DNA of 64,000 bases, from assembly GCA_041395505.1 (NCBI GenBank), contig JAWLAG010000001.1, forward strand, positions 1,984,001 to 2,048,000, in the 5' to 3' direction. Shown here one piece after another: positions 7,372-16,454 of the stretch. Each line of letters begins with the position of its first letter. Positions within the stretch are counted from its first letter, which is position 1. Source of the DNA: Steroidobacteraceae bacterium. Its GTDB lineage: Bacteria; Pseudomonadota; Gammaproteobacteria; Steroidobacterales; Steroidobacteraceae. Below the pieces are notes generated by a model. It worked only from the letters and a program-made list of their open reading frames with translations, was not told where the DNA came from and searched no databases. The translations under genes and the position numbers were made by a program.

Positions 7372-8934
7372 TCAATTCGCTGCAGCAGCGGCCGGTTGGC
7401 GGTGCTGCTGCAATCTCTGACCCAATTCGATCCGATTTATTACTTCCAGAAACGCGAGCGCGCTCGCCTCGACAATGTTCGTGCTGACGTTGCTGCCGCG
7501 GTAACTTCGCTCATTGTACTCCACGTAGACGACCGCTTCGCCTTGCGCATCCTCGCCCTCGGAAACGCTGCGTAATTCGAATTTCGTCAAATCGACATCG
7601 ATACCCGTGGCCGCCTCAATCGCCTTGAACGCCGCGTCAACCGGCCCGTCACCTATGGCATCGCGCTGCACCTGCCGGCCATCGACATGCGCCAGACGCA
7701 CGGTAGCGCGCGCCGGCTCGCGATTATCCGCCGCAGTAACCAGCTGCAGCATCGACCAGGGTCCATCGTCCAGACCCTCAGCATGCAGTACCAGCGCTTC
7801 GATGTCGCCGTCGAACAATTCCTTCTTTTTATCTGCGAGCATTTTGAATGACTCGAAGACCCGATTGAAATCTCCCTCGTCGAGCGCAAAACCAAGCTGC
7901 TGGATGCGCTCACGAAGCGCGTGACGGCCACTGTGCTTGCCCAGCACGAGGTTGCTTCGCGACAACCCGACATCCTGCGGCAGCATGATCTCGTAGGTCG
8001 AGTGGTGCTTCAGCATGCCGTGCTGGTGGATACCCGATTCATGTGCAAAGGCATTCTCGCCCACCACGGCCTTGTTACGCGGTATCGGCATGCCGGTGAT
8101 ACTTGCCACCAGGCGCGAGGTGGGGTAGAGCCGCTTGCTGTCGATGCCGGTCGACAGGCCGAAAAAGGCCTCGCGCGTGCGAATGGCCATCACGACTTCC
8201 TCCAACGAGCAGTTACCCGCTCGCTCGCCGATTCCGTTGATGGTGCACTCGATCTGGCGGGCACCGGCAACGCAAGCCATCAGACTATTCGCAACCGCCA
8301 TGCCGAGGTCGTCGTGGCAATGCACAGACAGGCGCACCTGGTCGATGCCGCGCACTTCCTTGCGAAGATAACGGAATAGCTCGGCGAATTCGTGAGGTAC
8401 CGTATAGCCGACAGTGTCGGGGATATTGACGGTCGTGGCGCCAGCGGCGATCACCGATTCGACTACCTCGGCGAGAAACTCGAGTTCCGTGCGTGATGCA
8501 TCCTCGGGAGAGAACTCGACATCGTCGCAGAACTCGCGCGCTATTTTCACGCCTTCGACGGCCGCGCGCAGGATTTCCTCTTTGGCCATGTTCAGCTTGT
8601 ACTGCCGGTGTATGGCGCTCGTCGCGAGAAAGACATGCAAGCGGTGCCGCGGCGCGGGAGCAAGGGCCTTCGCTGCCAGCTCGATGTCCGAGCGATTGCA
8701 GCGGGCAAGGCCGCAAATCGTCGAGCCTTGCACGTCGCGCGCTATGGCGTTCACCGCCTCCCAGTCGCCCGGTGACGCTGCAGGAAAGCCTGCCTCGATG
8801 ACGTCGACACCCAGATCGGTGAGTGCCCGAGCTACGCGCAGCTTCTCGGTCTTGGTCATGCTGCAGCCCGGCGATTGCTCGCCGTCGCGCAACGTCGTAT
8901 CAAATATGAGCACTCGTTCGGGTTGCGATGTCAT
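7372..8934 (-). CDS. leuA: 2-isopropylmalate synthase
   Basis: Condenses acetyl-CoA with 2-oxoisovalerate, the committed and leucine-inhibited step. 520 residues: N-terminal HMGL-like TIM barrel (FDTTLRDGEQSPG, metal-binding HCHDDLGMA, GIGERAGN), linker with HESGIHQ, and a C-terminal LeuA allosteric domain (about 390-510), so leucine feedback is expected. Begins 14 bp after ilvC. Confidence 0.97.
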   Translation of the reverse strand: MTSQPERVLIFDTTLRDGEQSPGCSMTKTEKLRVARALTDLGVDVIEAGFPAASPGDWEAVNAIARDVQGSTICGLARCNRSDIELAAKALAPAPRHRLHVFLATSAIHRQYKLNMAKEEILRAAVEGVKIAREFCDDVEFSPEDASRTELEFLAEVVESVIAAGATTVNIPDTVGYTVPHEFAELFRYLRKEVRGIDQVRLSVHCHDDLGMAVANSLMACVAGARQIECTINGIGERAGNCSLEEVVMAIRTREAFFGLSTGIDSKRLYPTSRLVASITGMPIPRNKAVVGENAFAHESGIHQHGMLKHHSTYEIMLPQDVGLSRSNLVLGKHSGRHALRERIQQLGFALDEGDFNRVFESFKMLADKKKELFDGDIEALVLHAEGLDDGPWSMLQLVTAADNREPARATVRLAHVDGRQVQRDAIGDGPVDAAFKAIEAATGIDVDLTKFELRSVSEGEDAQGEAVVYVEYNERSYRGSNVSTNIVEASALAFLEVINRIELGQRLQQHRQPAAAAAN

Positions 8935-8948
8935 GGTATGGCTTCCAG

Positions 8949-9944
8949 TTATTTGCCGGACTCGTTCAACCAGGGCATGCGCGCGCGCAGTTTTGCCCCT
9001 ACCTTCTCGATTGGGTGACGCAGATCCGCCGCCAGCATCTTCTTGTACTTGCGTCGCCCGGTGGCATTTTCACGGATCCATTGCCGTGCGAATTTGCCGT
9101 CCTGGATCTCACCGAGAATCTTCTTCATCTCGCGTTTGGTCGCGCTGTTGACCACGCGCGGCCCGCGGGTGAGATCGCCATACTTGGCAGTTTCGCTGAT
9201 GAATTCGTGCATTTTGGTTATGCCGCCTTCGTGCAGCAGGTCGACGATCAATTTCAATTCGTGCAGGCATTCGTAGTAGGCGGCAGCCGGCTGGTAACCC
9301 GCCTCGACGAGCACCTCATAACCCTTCACCACCAGTTCCGTAGCGCCGCCGCAAAGCACCGCCTGCTCGCCGAAAAGATCTGTTTCCGTTTCCTCGGCGA
9401 ATGTCGTTTGCAGTACGCCACCACGGGTGCCGCCGATGCCGTGCGCATAGGCGAGGGCGCGGGCGTGGGCGCATCCGGTCGCATTTTGCGAAACTGCCAC
9501 CAGGCAAGGAACGCCGCGGCCCTGTTGGTATTGGCGGCGCACCAGATCGCCTGGTCCTTTCGGCGCGATGAGCACGACATCGAGATCCTTGCGCGGCTTG
9601 ATTTGCTTGAAATGAATGTTGAAGCCGTGGGCGAACAACAGGGTGGCGCCGCGTTTCAGACTTGGCAGGATCTCTTTGTAGAGCGACTTCTGCGCCAGAT
9701 CCGGAACCAACATTGCAACCAGGTCCGCACCTGCGACCGCCGCCGCCGGCGCCGCCGTCTTCAGGCCATCGCGCCGCGCTTTGCGCGCGCCCGCACCGCC
9801 CGCACGTACTCCGACAACGACATCGAAACCACTGTCTGCAAGGTTCAGAGCATGTGCGCGACCCTGACTGCCGTAGCCCAAAATGGCAATGCGCGCGCCT
9901 GCCAGCGCCTTACGATCAACGTCTTTCTGCGAATAGAGCTTCAT
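8949..9944 (-). CDS. ilvC: Ketol-acid reductoisomerase, class I
   Basis: NADPH-dependent isomerisation and reduction of acetolactate or acetohydroxybutyrate. ATG at 9944 is chosen because GGAGAGGAAAT precedes it closely; an upstream in-frame start would lie within the attenuator. At 331 residues it is the short class I form. It has GYGSQGRAHALNL, LVPDLAQ, FAHGFNIHF, APKGPG, ETETDLFGEQAVLCGG and ETAKYGDLTRG. First structural gene of the ilvC-leuA-ilvE-leuCDB operon and directly downstream of its attenuator. No acetolactate synthase subunit gene is in the operon, unlike some relatives. Confidence 0.97.
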   Translation of the reverse strand: MKLYSQKDVDRKALAGARIAILGYGSQGRAHALNLADSGFDVVVGVRAGGAGARKARRDGLKTAAPAAAVAGADLVAMLVPDLAQKSLYKEILPSLKRGATLLFAHGFNIHFKQIKPRKDLDVVLIAPKGPGDLVRRQYQQGRGVPCLVAVSQNATGCAHARALAYAHGIGGTRGGVLQTTFAEETETDLFGEQAVLCGGATELVVKGYEVLVEAGYQPAAAYYECLHELKLIVDLLHEGGITKMHEFISETAKYGDLTRGPRVVNSATKREMKKILGEIQDGKFARQWIRENATGRRKYKKMLAADLRHPIEKVGAKLRARMPWLNESGK

Positions 9945-9989
9945 CGATTTCCTCTCCGAAAAAATCCTCAAAACTGACACGCCATAGTC

Positions 9990-10025
9990 AAAACCCCGCA
10001 TCGGTGTTCGCCGGTGCGGGGTTTT
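9990..10025 (-). terminator. Attenuator terminator (arms 3:4) in front of ilvC
   Basis: On the minus strand the arms at 10025-10011 and 10004-9990 pair at 14 of 15 positions around a 6-base loop, and the 3' arm ends in TTTT. It lies between the leader-peptide stop and the ilvC Shine-Dalgarno. Confidence 0.8.
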
Positions 10026-10075
10026 GTATGGTGTCCTGCTTCGCTAAGGTCTGTTAGGCAGGCGTCCCGCACCGG
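10011..10075 (-). promoter_or_regulatory. Antiterminator arms (2:3) of the ilv-leu attenuator
   Basis: CCGGTGCGGG at 10075-10066, within codons 36-39 of the leader peptide, is a perfect 10-base complement of CCCGCACCGG at 10020-10011, the 5' arm of the terminator. Pairing of these arms excludes the terminator. A ribosome stalled on the Leu codons would leave the first arm free, whereas one reaching the stop codon would cover it. Confidence 0.75.
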
Positions 10076-10182
10076 CTCGCTGCAAGTAGCAGCAGGCCAA
10101 GTACCGGCAGGACGAGGGCAGCCTCGCGGGAAACCGATCCGGTTTCGAGCGCCAATGGAGCTATGCGAGCTGCAATTGCCAT
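10054..10182 (-). CDS. Leader peptide of the ilvC-leuA-ilvE-leuCDB operon
   Basis: A 42-codon reading frame from ATG 10182 to TAA 10056-10054. Codons 23-33 read LVLPVLGLLLL: seven Leu and two Val in eleven, with four consecutive Leu just before the antiterminator arm. This is the layout of branched-chain leader peptides such as those of enterobacterial ilv operons, where charged tRNA shortage stalls the ribosome. A TTGACT (10220-10215) upstream could be a -35, but I see no good -10. No strong Shine-Dalgarno precedes the ATG, so the exact start is less sure than the Leu run. Confidence 0.75.
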   Translation of the reverse strand: MAIAARIAPLALETGSVSREAALVLPVLGLLLLAASRCGTPA

Positions 10183-10228
10183 ATCTTTGGATGTCACCAC
10201 ATTGGCACACCCCAAGTCAACCGGCTGA

Positions 10229-11170
10229 ATGCCCGCGCCCGGGCCAACGGCGTCACGGATATTGGCTAAGCTTGCCACCGTGACCGATTCCGGCAATTCC
10301 GTTGCACCCCGCCACCTGCTGCTGCTGGTCGCAATCACGCTGGTATGGGGATTTAACCTGATAGCCGCAGTTGAAGGCGTCCGCCAGCTCCCACCGCTGA
10401 CGTTTGCATTTTTGCGCTTTGCCGTGGTTGCTGTCCTGCTATTGCCATTGCTGCGTTTCCATCGCGGCGCGATGGGCGCAATGGTCTCAGCGGCACTATT
10501 GGCCGGGGGGCTGCATTTTGGATTGCTCTTCGTGGGCCTCAGCACGGCGGTCAGCGTGAGCTCGGTGGCCATCGCGAGCCAGCTCGGAGTGCCATTTGCG
10601 ACCTTGCTATCGGTCGCGTTGCTCGGCGAGCGCATTCGCTGGCGCCGATGGTGCGGTATCGCGCTCGCGTTCGCGGGGGTAATCGTCATGGGCTTCGACC
10701 CGAGGATCTTCAGCAACTGGCAGAGTCTCTCGCTGGTCGTACTGTCTGCGTTCATTGGCGCGCTCGGGCTCATCGCCATAAAGAAGCTGCAAGGTTTCGG
10801 GGCACTTGAACTCCAGGCCTGGCTGTCCTTGATCAGTGTGCCGTTGCTGCTGGCGCTGGCATGGGTATTCGAAGGGCCGCCGTTGGAAGCTGCAATGCGC
10901 GCACCAATGAGCGCCTGGCTATCCGTCCTCTATACTGCGATTGGCGCGAGCCTGTTTGCGCATTCGAGCTTCTATTACCTCATTCGCCGTTATCCGGTCA
11001 CCAGCCTTGCACCAATGACCACGCTGTCGCCGGTATTCTCGGTCATGTTCGCGACGACCTTGCTGCATGATCCATTGAGCACACGAATCATTGCCGGGGG
11101 TATCCTGACGGTGGCCGGAGTGGCGATCGTGACCCTGCGTGAAGGACGGATCGCGGAGGCCGCCAGCTGA
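10229..11170 (+). CDS. EamA/DMT-family membrane transporter
   Basis: Inner-membrane drug/metabolite exporter family with ten predicted transmembrane helices and the two-repeat EamA arrangement (repeats roughly 25-150 and 165-300). Motifs include LVWGFNLIA near the N-terminus, LGERI at the end of the first repeat and PVFSVMF in the second. The ATG at 10229 gives 313 residues; a GTG at 10280 starts closer to the first helix and may be the true start. Substrate unknown. It faces the ilv-leu leader and overlaps the next gene by one base, so amino-acid-related export is a guess from context. Confidence 0.85.
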   Translation: MPAPGPTASRILAKLATVTDSGNSVAPRHLLLLVAITLVWGFNLIAAVEGVRQLPPLTFAFLRFAVVAVLLLPLLRFHRGAMGAMVSAALLAGGLHFGLLFVGLSTAVSVSSVAIASQLGVPFATLLSVALLGERIRWRRWCGIALAFAGVIVMGFDPRIFSNWQSLSLVVLSAFIGALGLIAIKKLQGFGALELQAWLSLISVPLLLALAWVFEGPPLEAAMRAPMSAWLSVLYTAIGASLFAHSSFYYLIRRYPVTSLAPMTTLSPVFSVMFATTLLHDPLSTRIIAGGILTVAGVAIVTLREGRIAEAAS

Positions 11171-12507
11171 TGGATTTCAGTGGTCTTGGACCATCCGCAG
11201 TGCAACCGTCGCTGATCGAGCGCGCGATACTGCGACGTGAAATCCTGCCGTGGGCCTTGCTTGGCGTAACGCTCGGACTTGTCGAGGGTGCGACTGCGGC
11301 GGTCCTCGTCAAGGAAACTTTCGCCGGCGCGGCAAGCCCCACCAGCGTCAACGTGGCCGTGAGCCTCGTGAGCGGCGCACCCGCAATGGCCAATGTCGTG
11401 AGTTTCGCCTGGGCAAACATCGCGCACGGCCGCGCGCGCGTGCAATTGGTCGTTGCGCTGCAGGCATTGTTCGCGCTTTTTGTCGGCCTCGTCGGCCTGG
11501 CGCCGTCCGCCGCAGGCGGACTCGTCTTCGCAGTGATGTCGATCCTGCTCGCACGCACGCTCTGGGCCGGCGTTTTGACCGTGCGCGCGAGCGTGTGGAT
11601 CAGCAACTACCCGCGGCGCGTCCTGGCTCGGATAACCGGACGCATCGTGACCTTGAGTTCGCTTACCGTGGCAGCGTCCGCTGCACTTGCCGCGACTGTG
11701 CTGGGCACTGGAAGGGTCGAAGCGCGCTGGCTATATGGCCTTGCGTCCCTGTGCGGATTGCTCGCTGCATGGCTCTATCGACACACGCGTGTCCGTCGCG
11801 AGTTTCAGTTGCTGCAGGCGGAAACCCGGGTGCTGCGCCGTAGCGAGCCTTTCAGCCTGGCGATGCTGCGCCAGATCCTCCGTGAGGATCCTGACTATCG
11901 CAGCTACATGTCCTGGATGGCCATCTACGGCGCTGGCAACCTGATGCTCGTACCCATACTCGTGGTCTTGATGACCGATCATCTTGGCATCCCGGCTGCG
12001 CAGCAGATTGCGTTGTTATCGGTTGTGCCACTCGCGGCCTTGCCGCTGGCGATTCCCGCCTGGGCAAGGCTTTTCGAGGGCGTGCATATCGTCGAGTACC
12101 GCGCGCTGCAAAGCTGGGCAATGGTGGCCGCGATGGTGCTGCTTTTCTGTCCGGCATTCTTCGGTTGGCCCAACCTGCTGTGGCTCGGCGCCGTGGCTCT
12201 TGGCGCAGCGCTCGCCGGCGCCAATCTCGGCTGGAATCTCGGCCACAATGATTTTGCGCAGCCGGGCAGGGCGCAGCATTACATGGGCGTACATGTCACG
12301 CTGACCGGCGTGCGTGGCATGTTTGCGCCATCGATCGGCATCCTGTGCTACGAACTACTCGAGTCGTGGCATGCCGGCAGCGGGCGATTTGCGCTATTGT
12401 TGCCGTTCACACTGACGGTCGCGGGTGCGTTCGGCTTCGGGTTGCAGGCTGAGCAACTCAGGGCGCGAGGCGCGCTCGTGCAGTCGCAAAAAAAGTACAA
12501 ACCCTGA
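11170..12507 (+). CDS. Major facilitator superfamily-type transporter
   Basis: 445 residues with about twelve hydrophobic helices in two halves, joined by a hydrophilic segment near 200-235 (VRREFQLLQAETRVLRR). Composition and length fit an MFS permease; I cannot assign a substrate. Its ATG shares one base with the stop of the EamA gene (TGATG), and ilvD follows 20 bp later, so the three plus-strand genes may form one transcript. Confidence 0.75.
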   Translation: MDFSGLGPSAVQPSLIERAILRREILPWALLGVTLGLVEGATAAVLVKETFAGAASPTSVNVAVSLVSGAPAMANVVSFAWANIAHGRARVQLVVALQALFALFVGLVGLAPSAAGGLVFAVMSILLARTLWAGVLTVRASVWISNYPRRVLARITGRIVTLSSLTVAASAALAATVLGTGRVEARWLYGLASLCGLLAAWLYRHTRVRREFQLLQAETRVLRRSEPFSLAMLRQILREDPDYRSYMSWMAIYGAGNLMLVPILVVLMTDHLGIPAAQQIALLSVVPLAALPLAIPAWARLFEGVHIVEYRALQSWAMVAAMVLLFCPAFFGWPNLLWLGAVALGAALAGANLGWNLGHNDFAQPGRAQHYMGVHVTLTGVRGMFAPSIGILCYELLESWHAGSGRFALLLPFTLTVAGAFGFGLQAEQLRARGALVQSQKKYKP

Positions 12508-12527
12508 TCAGGCATTGCAGACCACCG

Positions 12528-14219
12528 ATGAAGCGCAAGAAAAGAAGTAAAGACAAGCATGACCCGCGGCATTACTCGGCGCTCGTCGTCGATGGTGTCA
12601 AGCAGACCGCGTCGCGCGCAATGCTGCGGGCCGTCGGGTTCAATGACGACGATTTCGCACGGCCACAGATTGGCATCGCATCGACTTGGGCTAACGTCAC
12701 GCCCTGCAATATGCATATCGGCGATCTCGCGAGCCGAGCGGAGCGTGGCGCGAATGCGGCGGGCGGCAAGGCACTCGTATTCAATACGATTACCGTTTCG
12801 GACGGCATCTCCATGGGTACGCCGGGCATGCGTTATTCGCTGGTCTCGCGCGAAGTCATCGCCGATTCCATCGAAACGGTCGTCGGCGCGGAGGGTTTCG
12901 ACGGTTTTGTCGCAATAGGCGGCTGTGACAAGAATATTCCCGCCTGCGCGATGGCGATCGCGCGCTTGAACCGGCCGGCCGTATTCGTATATGGGGGCAC
13001 GATACGACCCGGCGCCGGCCATACCGACATCGTGGCCGTATTCGAGGCAGTCGGCTCTTTCGCCGCAGGTCGTATCGATCACAATGAACTGACACGCATC
13101 GAGCGTGTGGCGATCCCGGGGCCGGGCAGCTGCGGCGGGATGTACACCGCAAACACAATGGCATCGGCGGTTGAGGCGCTGGGCCTCAGCCTGCCCGGCA
13201 GCTCCGCGCAGGAAGCCGTGAGCGAGGCCAAGCGGGCGGATTGCGAGCGTGCCGGCGCGGCTGTCGTTGCGATGGTCAGGTCCGGCCTCAAGCCGCGGGA
13301 TATTCTCAGCCGTCGGTCATTCGAGAACGCCTTTACAGTCGCAGTCGCGCTCGGCGGATCGACCAATGCCGTTTTGCACCTGCTTGCGATCGCACACGAG
13401 GCGGGAGTTCGCCTGACCCTCGATGATTTTGCGCGCATCGGCAAGCGCGTACCGGTCCTGGCAGACCTGCGCCCGAGTGGCCGTTACCTGATGTCCGAAC
13501 TGATTGCCATCGGCGGTATCCAGCCATTGATGAAAGAGCTTCTGGCACGCGGCCTGCTGCATGGCGAATGCCTGACCGTGACCGGGAAGACGTTGGCGGA
13601 AAACCTGGCCTCGAGCAGCCACTACCCGCAGCAGCAGGAGATCGTGCAGCCTTTTGATCGACCCATCAAGAAAGACTCGCATATAGTTATTTTGTATGGA
13701 AATTTGGCGCCGGAAGGCGCCGTCGCAAAAATCACGGGCAAGGAAGGATTGCGTTTTTGCGGGCGCGCCCGGGTGTACTCGGGCGAAGAGAGTGCCACCG
13801 CCGCCATCCTGGGCGGTAAGGTCAAGGCCGGCGATGTCGTCGTCATTCGTAATGAAGGCCCACGCGGCGGGCCCGGCATGCGCGAAATGTTGAGCCCCAC
13901 GGGTGCCATCATGGGCCGAGGCCTCGGAGACAAAGTGGCTCTCATTACGGATGGGCGTTTCTCCGGCGGTAGCCATGGGTTCGTGGTCGGCCACATCACG
14001 CCCGAGGCGGCGGTTGGCGGCCCGATCGCCTGCCTGCGCAATGGCGATCGCATAACCATCGATGCGGTCGAACGCCGTATCGACGTTGCGCTCAGTCGGG
14101 CGCAAATGCGTGAACGCCGCAAAAGCCTAGGAAAAGCAGCACCGCCGGCACCGCGCGGCGTCCTCGGCAAATATGCTGCGACGGTTTCAAGTGCATCCAG
14201 GGGCGCGGTCACGACTTGA
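12528..14219 (+). CDS. ilvD: Dihydroxy-acid dehydratase
   Basis: Third step of valine/isoleucine synthesis: dehydrates dihydroxy acids to 2-oxo acids using an Fe-S cluster. 563 residues, the usual length. Cluster and metal segments: VTPCNMHIG, GGCDKNIPACAM, GPGSCGGMYTANTM. Also visible are SDGISMGTPGMRYSL, GGSTNAVLHL, NEGPRGGPGMREML and DGRFSGGSHG. It is on the opposite strand from the ilvC operon and behind two transporter genes, so it is not under the attenuator and must have other control. Confidence 0.97.
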   Translation: MKRKKRSKDKHDPRHYSALVVDGVKQTASRAMLRAVGFNDDDFARPQIGIASTWANVTPCNMHIGDLASRAERGANAAGGKALVFNTITVSDGISMGTPGMRYSLVSREVIADSIETVVGAEGFDGFVAIGGCDKNIPACAMAIARLNRPAVFVYGGTIRPGAGHTDIVAVFEAVGSFAAGRIDHNELTRIERVAIPGPGSCGGMYTANTMASAVEALGLSLPGSSAQEAVSEAKRADCERAGAAVVAMVRSGLKPRDILSRRSFENAFTVAVALGGSTNAVLHLLAIAHEAGVRLTLDDFARIGKRVPVLADLRPSGRYLMSELIAIGGIQPLMKELLARGLLHGECLTVTGKTLAENLASSSHYPQQQEIVQPFDRPIKKDSHIVILYGNLAPEGAVAKITGKEGLRFCGRARVYSGEESATAAILGGKVKAGDVVVIRNEGPRGGPGMREMLSPTGAIMGRGLGDKVALITDGRFSGGSHGFVVGHITPEAAVGGPIACLRNGDRITIDAVERRIDVALSRAQMRERRKSLGKAAPPAPRGVLGKYAATVSSASRGAVTT

Positions 14220-14521
14220 GTTATGTGCACACGACCGTGGCGGCGGCGGCAGGGCCAATCCTGCCGGCCGAAGGAATGGTTGTCAGTCGGCAGAGGCCAC
14301 GGTAGAGTGAGCGCCGGCCACGCAGTCCGGGGCGAGCGTTGGCCGTGGGTTACATAAACAAACTGCAGGGGATTTTAAAGTCGGCTGACCCGACCAGAGC
14401 GTCAGCCGCGTTTAGAAGTCAAGGCTGAGAGTGCCGGGCGGTTGCGCTATTGCGCAATCGACGATTCGGGTTACCCTCGGGCTTTATTGTCCGTACAACT
14501 TAGAGACGCTGACAGGTACAC
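14220..14521 (+). promoter_or_regulatory. Intergenic region: hairpins and probable tonB promoter
   Basis: No gene seen in these 302 bp. It holds a 7-bp inverted repeat (14247-14253 with 14260-14266) and an 8-bp one (14382-14389 with 14401-14408); the second is followed by GCGTTTAG and may weakly terminate ilvD. A likely tonB promoter has TTGCGC at 14450-14455 and TACCCT at 14472-14477, 16 bp apart. ATTGCGCAAT at 14449-14458 is a perfect 10-bp palindrome overlapping the -35 and could be an operator. Confidence 0.4.
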
Positions 14522-15154
14522 ATGGCGGCATACGCACAAGACACTTCATTTTTCTCGCGGCGCGGTCTGGTCTTTCTCGCCGTTGTCGGTTTTCACGTCC
14601 TGATGGTGTGGGCCCTTGCCTCGGGGCTAGCGCGCAAGGTGGTCCAGGTGATCGCGCAGCCGCTCGAGACCGACATCATTGACGAGATCGAAAAGCAGGA
14701 CGAGCCGCCGCCACCGCCGCCACCCGAACTCGAACGCCCGCCGGTCGAAGTGCCGCCACCGGATATCCAGATCAATATCCCGATGGAGACCTCCACCAGC
14801 ACGGCTATTACCGACGTAACGGACAAGCCGGTGCCCAAGGCGCCGCCGCCGCCACCGCCGCCCAAGGCACGCAAGGCGCCGTCCCTCGATGTGCGGCGAT
14901 CCCCGTCCACGGATGATTACTACCCACCGACCTCCAAGCGTCTCGAGGAAGAAGGCGTGGTCACGGTCAACGCCTGTGTCGACGCAAGCGGTCGTACCTC
15001 GGGCGCAACGGTCGAGAAGTCGTCGGGTTTCGGCCGCCTCGATGAAGCCGCAGTCAAATGGGCCAATCGGGCGCGCTGGAAGCCTGGCACGGAAGACGGA
15101 CAACCAGTCGCCATGTGCCAGGCATTCAATGTACGGTTCAAGCTGACCAATTAA
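14522..15154 (+). CDS. tonB: TonB energy transducer
   Basis: Periplasm-spanning protein that couples the proton gradient to outer-membrane receptors. 210 residues: cytoplasmic start, one membrane anchor (about 15-36), proline-rich stretches (about 61-80 and 104-115) and a C-terminal TonB domain (about 125-210) with VVTVNACVDASGR and NRARWKPGT segments. First gene of tonB-exbB-exbD-exbD-TPR. Confidence 0.92.
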   Translation: MAAYAQDTSFFSRRGLVFLAVVGFHVLMVWALASGLARKVVQVIAQPLETDIIDEIEKQDEPPPPPPPELERPPVEVPPPDIQINIPMETSTSTAITDVTDKPVPKAPPPPPPPKARKAPSLDVRRSPSTDDYYPPTSKRLEEEGVVTVNACVDASGRTSGATVEKSSGFGRLDEAAVKWANRARWKPGTEDGQPVAMCQAFNVRFKLTN

Positions 15155-15214
15155 CGGATACACACAACGGGTGGCATGGCAATGCTGCCCGTTTTTTCAA
15201 TAGCAGAGGAAATC

Positions 15215-15955
15215 ATGCAACACAGTGAAGATACTGCAGTCGTAGACAACCCATATGGCCTGCAAGCCCTTTGGGAACAAGGCGATTTTGTCGCAAAAGG
15301 CACGCTGATCATTCTGGTGATCATGTCGTTCTTCTCCTGGTACATCATCGCCACCAAGCTCTGGGACCAGCGCAAGCTGCGCCAGGCGAGCAAGCGCGTC
15401 GAGAAGCAATTCTGGAACGCGGGCTCGGTCAAGGAGGCCGTCGAAAAGCTCCCGAAGGGCGACGCATTTCGGCTGATGGCCGAGGATGGCCTGCGGGCAG
15501 CCTCGCATCACGAGGGCCGGCTGACGGATCGCATCGATCTTCACGAGTGGATCACCATGTCGCTGCAGCGCGCTGGCGAGGGCATCAACTCGCACCTGCA
15601 GGGTGGCTTGTCCTTCCTCGCGACCGTCGGCTCCACCGCACCCTTCGTCGGGCTGTTCGGCACCGTTTGGGGCATTTACAACGCGCTGATCGCCATAGGC
15701 ATCTCAGGCCAGGCGAGCATCGACAAGGTCGCGGGTCCCGTCGGTGAAGCGCTCATCATGACGGCAATCGGCCTGTTCGTCGCGGTGCCTGCGGTCATGG
15801 GTTACAACTGGTTGCTGCGTCGCAACAAGGGCATCCAGGAATCCGTCAAGCACTTCACCGGCGACCTGCACGCCTATCTGGTCAGCGGTGCACGAGTTGC
15901 TGCCGAAGGTGGCTCCGGCGGTGCGCGCGCAGCGGCACCAGCGGCCAAGCGGTAA
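15215..15955 (+). CDS. exbB: ExbB/TolQ-family proton channel subunit
   Basis: Inner-membrane motor subunit that with ExbD energises TonB. I choose ATG at 15215 (246 residues) because AGAGGAA precedes it; an in-frame ATG at 15176 lacks this. It has an N-terminal helix (about 30-48) and the paired helices with LSFLATVGSTAPFVGLFGTVWG, characteristic of MotA/TolQ/ExbB channels, and GPVGEALIMTAIGLFVAVPA. Confidence 0.95.
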   Translation: MQHSEDTAVVDNPYGLQALWEQGDFVAKGTLIILVIMSFFSWYIIATKLWDQRKLRQASKRVEKQFWNAGSVKEAVEKLPKGDAFRLMAEDGLRAASHHEGRLTDRIDLHEWITMSLQRAGEGINSHLQGGLSFLATVGSTAPFVGLFGTVWGIYNALIAIGISGQASIDKVAGPVGEALIMTAIGLFVAVPAVMGYNWLLRRNKGIQESVKHFTGDLHAYLVSGARVAAEGGSGGARAAAPAAKR

Positions 15956-15993
15956 CCGCTGATTTCCTCAGCTAGCGAGCGGGGCTTAAATCC

Positions 15994-16440
15994 ATGAGCA
16001 TGAGCGTAGGTTCACCGGACGATGGCGATGAAGGCAAAGCGATGTCGGAGATCAATACGACTCCGCTTGTCGACGTCATGCTGGTGCTGTTGATCATCTT
16101 CCTGATCACTGTTCCGGTCATTACCCAGACGGTCAAGGTCGACCTGCCCAAGGCGGTCAATATCCCGACCCAGACCAAGCCGGAGAACATCACCATTGCC
16201 ATTGACGCGGCGGGCAACGTCTACTGGAACGCTCGCCTGGTTTCGGACCGGTTGCAATTGCTCGAGGAAGTCAAGCGGGTGGCTGTGCTGCAGCCGCAGC
16301 CCGAGGTGCATATCCGTGCCGACAAGTCGACGCGGTATGAAGCCGTGGGCCGGGTGATCTACACAGTGCAGCGCGGCGGCATCGTCAAGCTCGGGTTCAT
16401 CACCGAACCCGATCGCGGCATCCGTGGCACCCGCTTCTGA
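15994..16440 (+). CDS. exbD: ExbD/TolR-family protein (first copy)
   Basis: 148 residues with a short cytoplasmic tail, one membrane helix starting INTTPLVDVMLVLLIIF with the proton-carrying Asp27, and a periplasmic ExbD domain. Lies 38 bp after exbB. Confidence 0.95.
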   Translation: MSMSVGSPDDGDEGKAMSEINTTPLVDVMLVLLIIFLITVPVITQTVKVDLPKAVNIPTQTKPENITIAIDAAGNVYWNARLVSDRLQLLEEVKRVAVLQPQPEVHIRADKSTRYEAVGRVIYTVQRGGIVKLGFITEPDRGIRGTRF

Positions 16441-16454
16441 TCAGGAGATAGAAC

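Noticed and set aside
8928..9977. 349-codon plus-strand open frame opposite ilvC
   Set aside because: Antisense of ilvC and of part of the attenuator; no family match.
14247..14266. Inverted repeat in the ilvD-tonB gap considered as ilvD terminator
   Set aside because: A 7-bp stem without any T-tract on the plus strand; not enough for a terminator.
14699..14868. CCG-rich repeats near 14705 and 14844
   Set aside because: They encode the proline-rich linkers of TonB, not a DNA repeat element.
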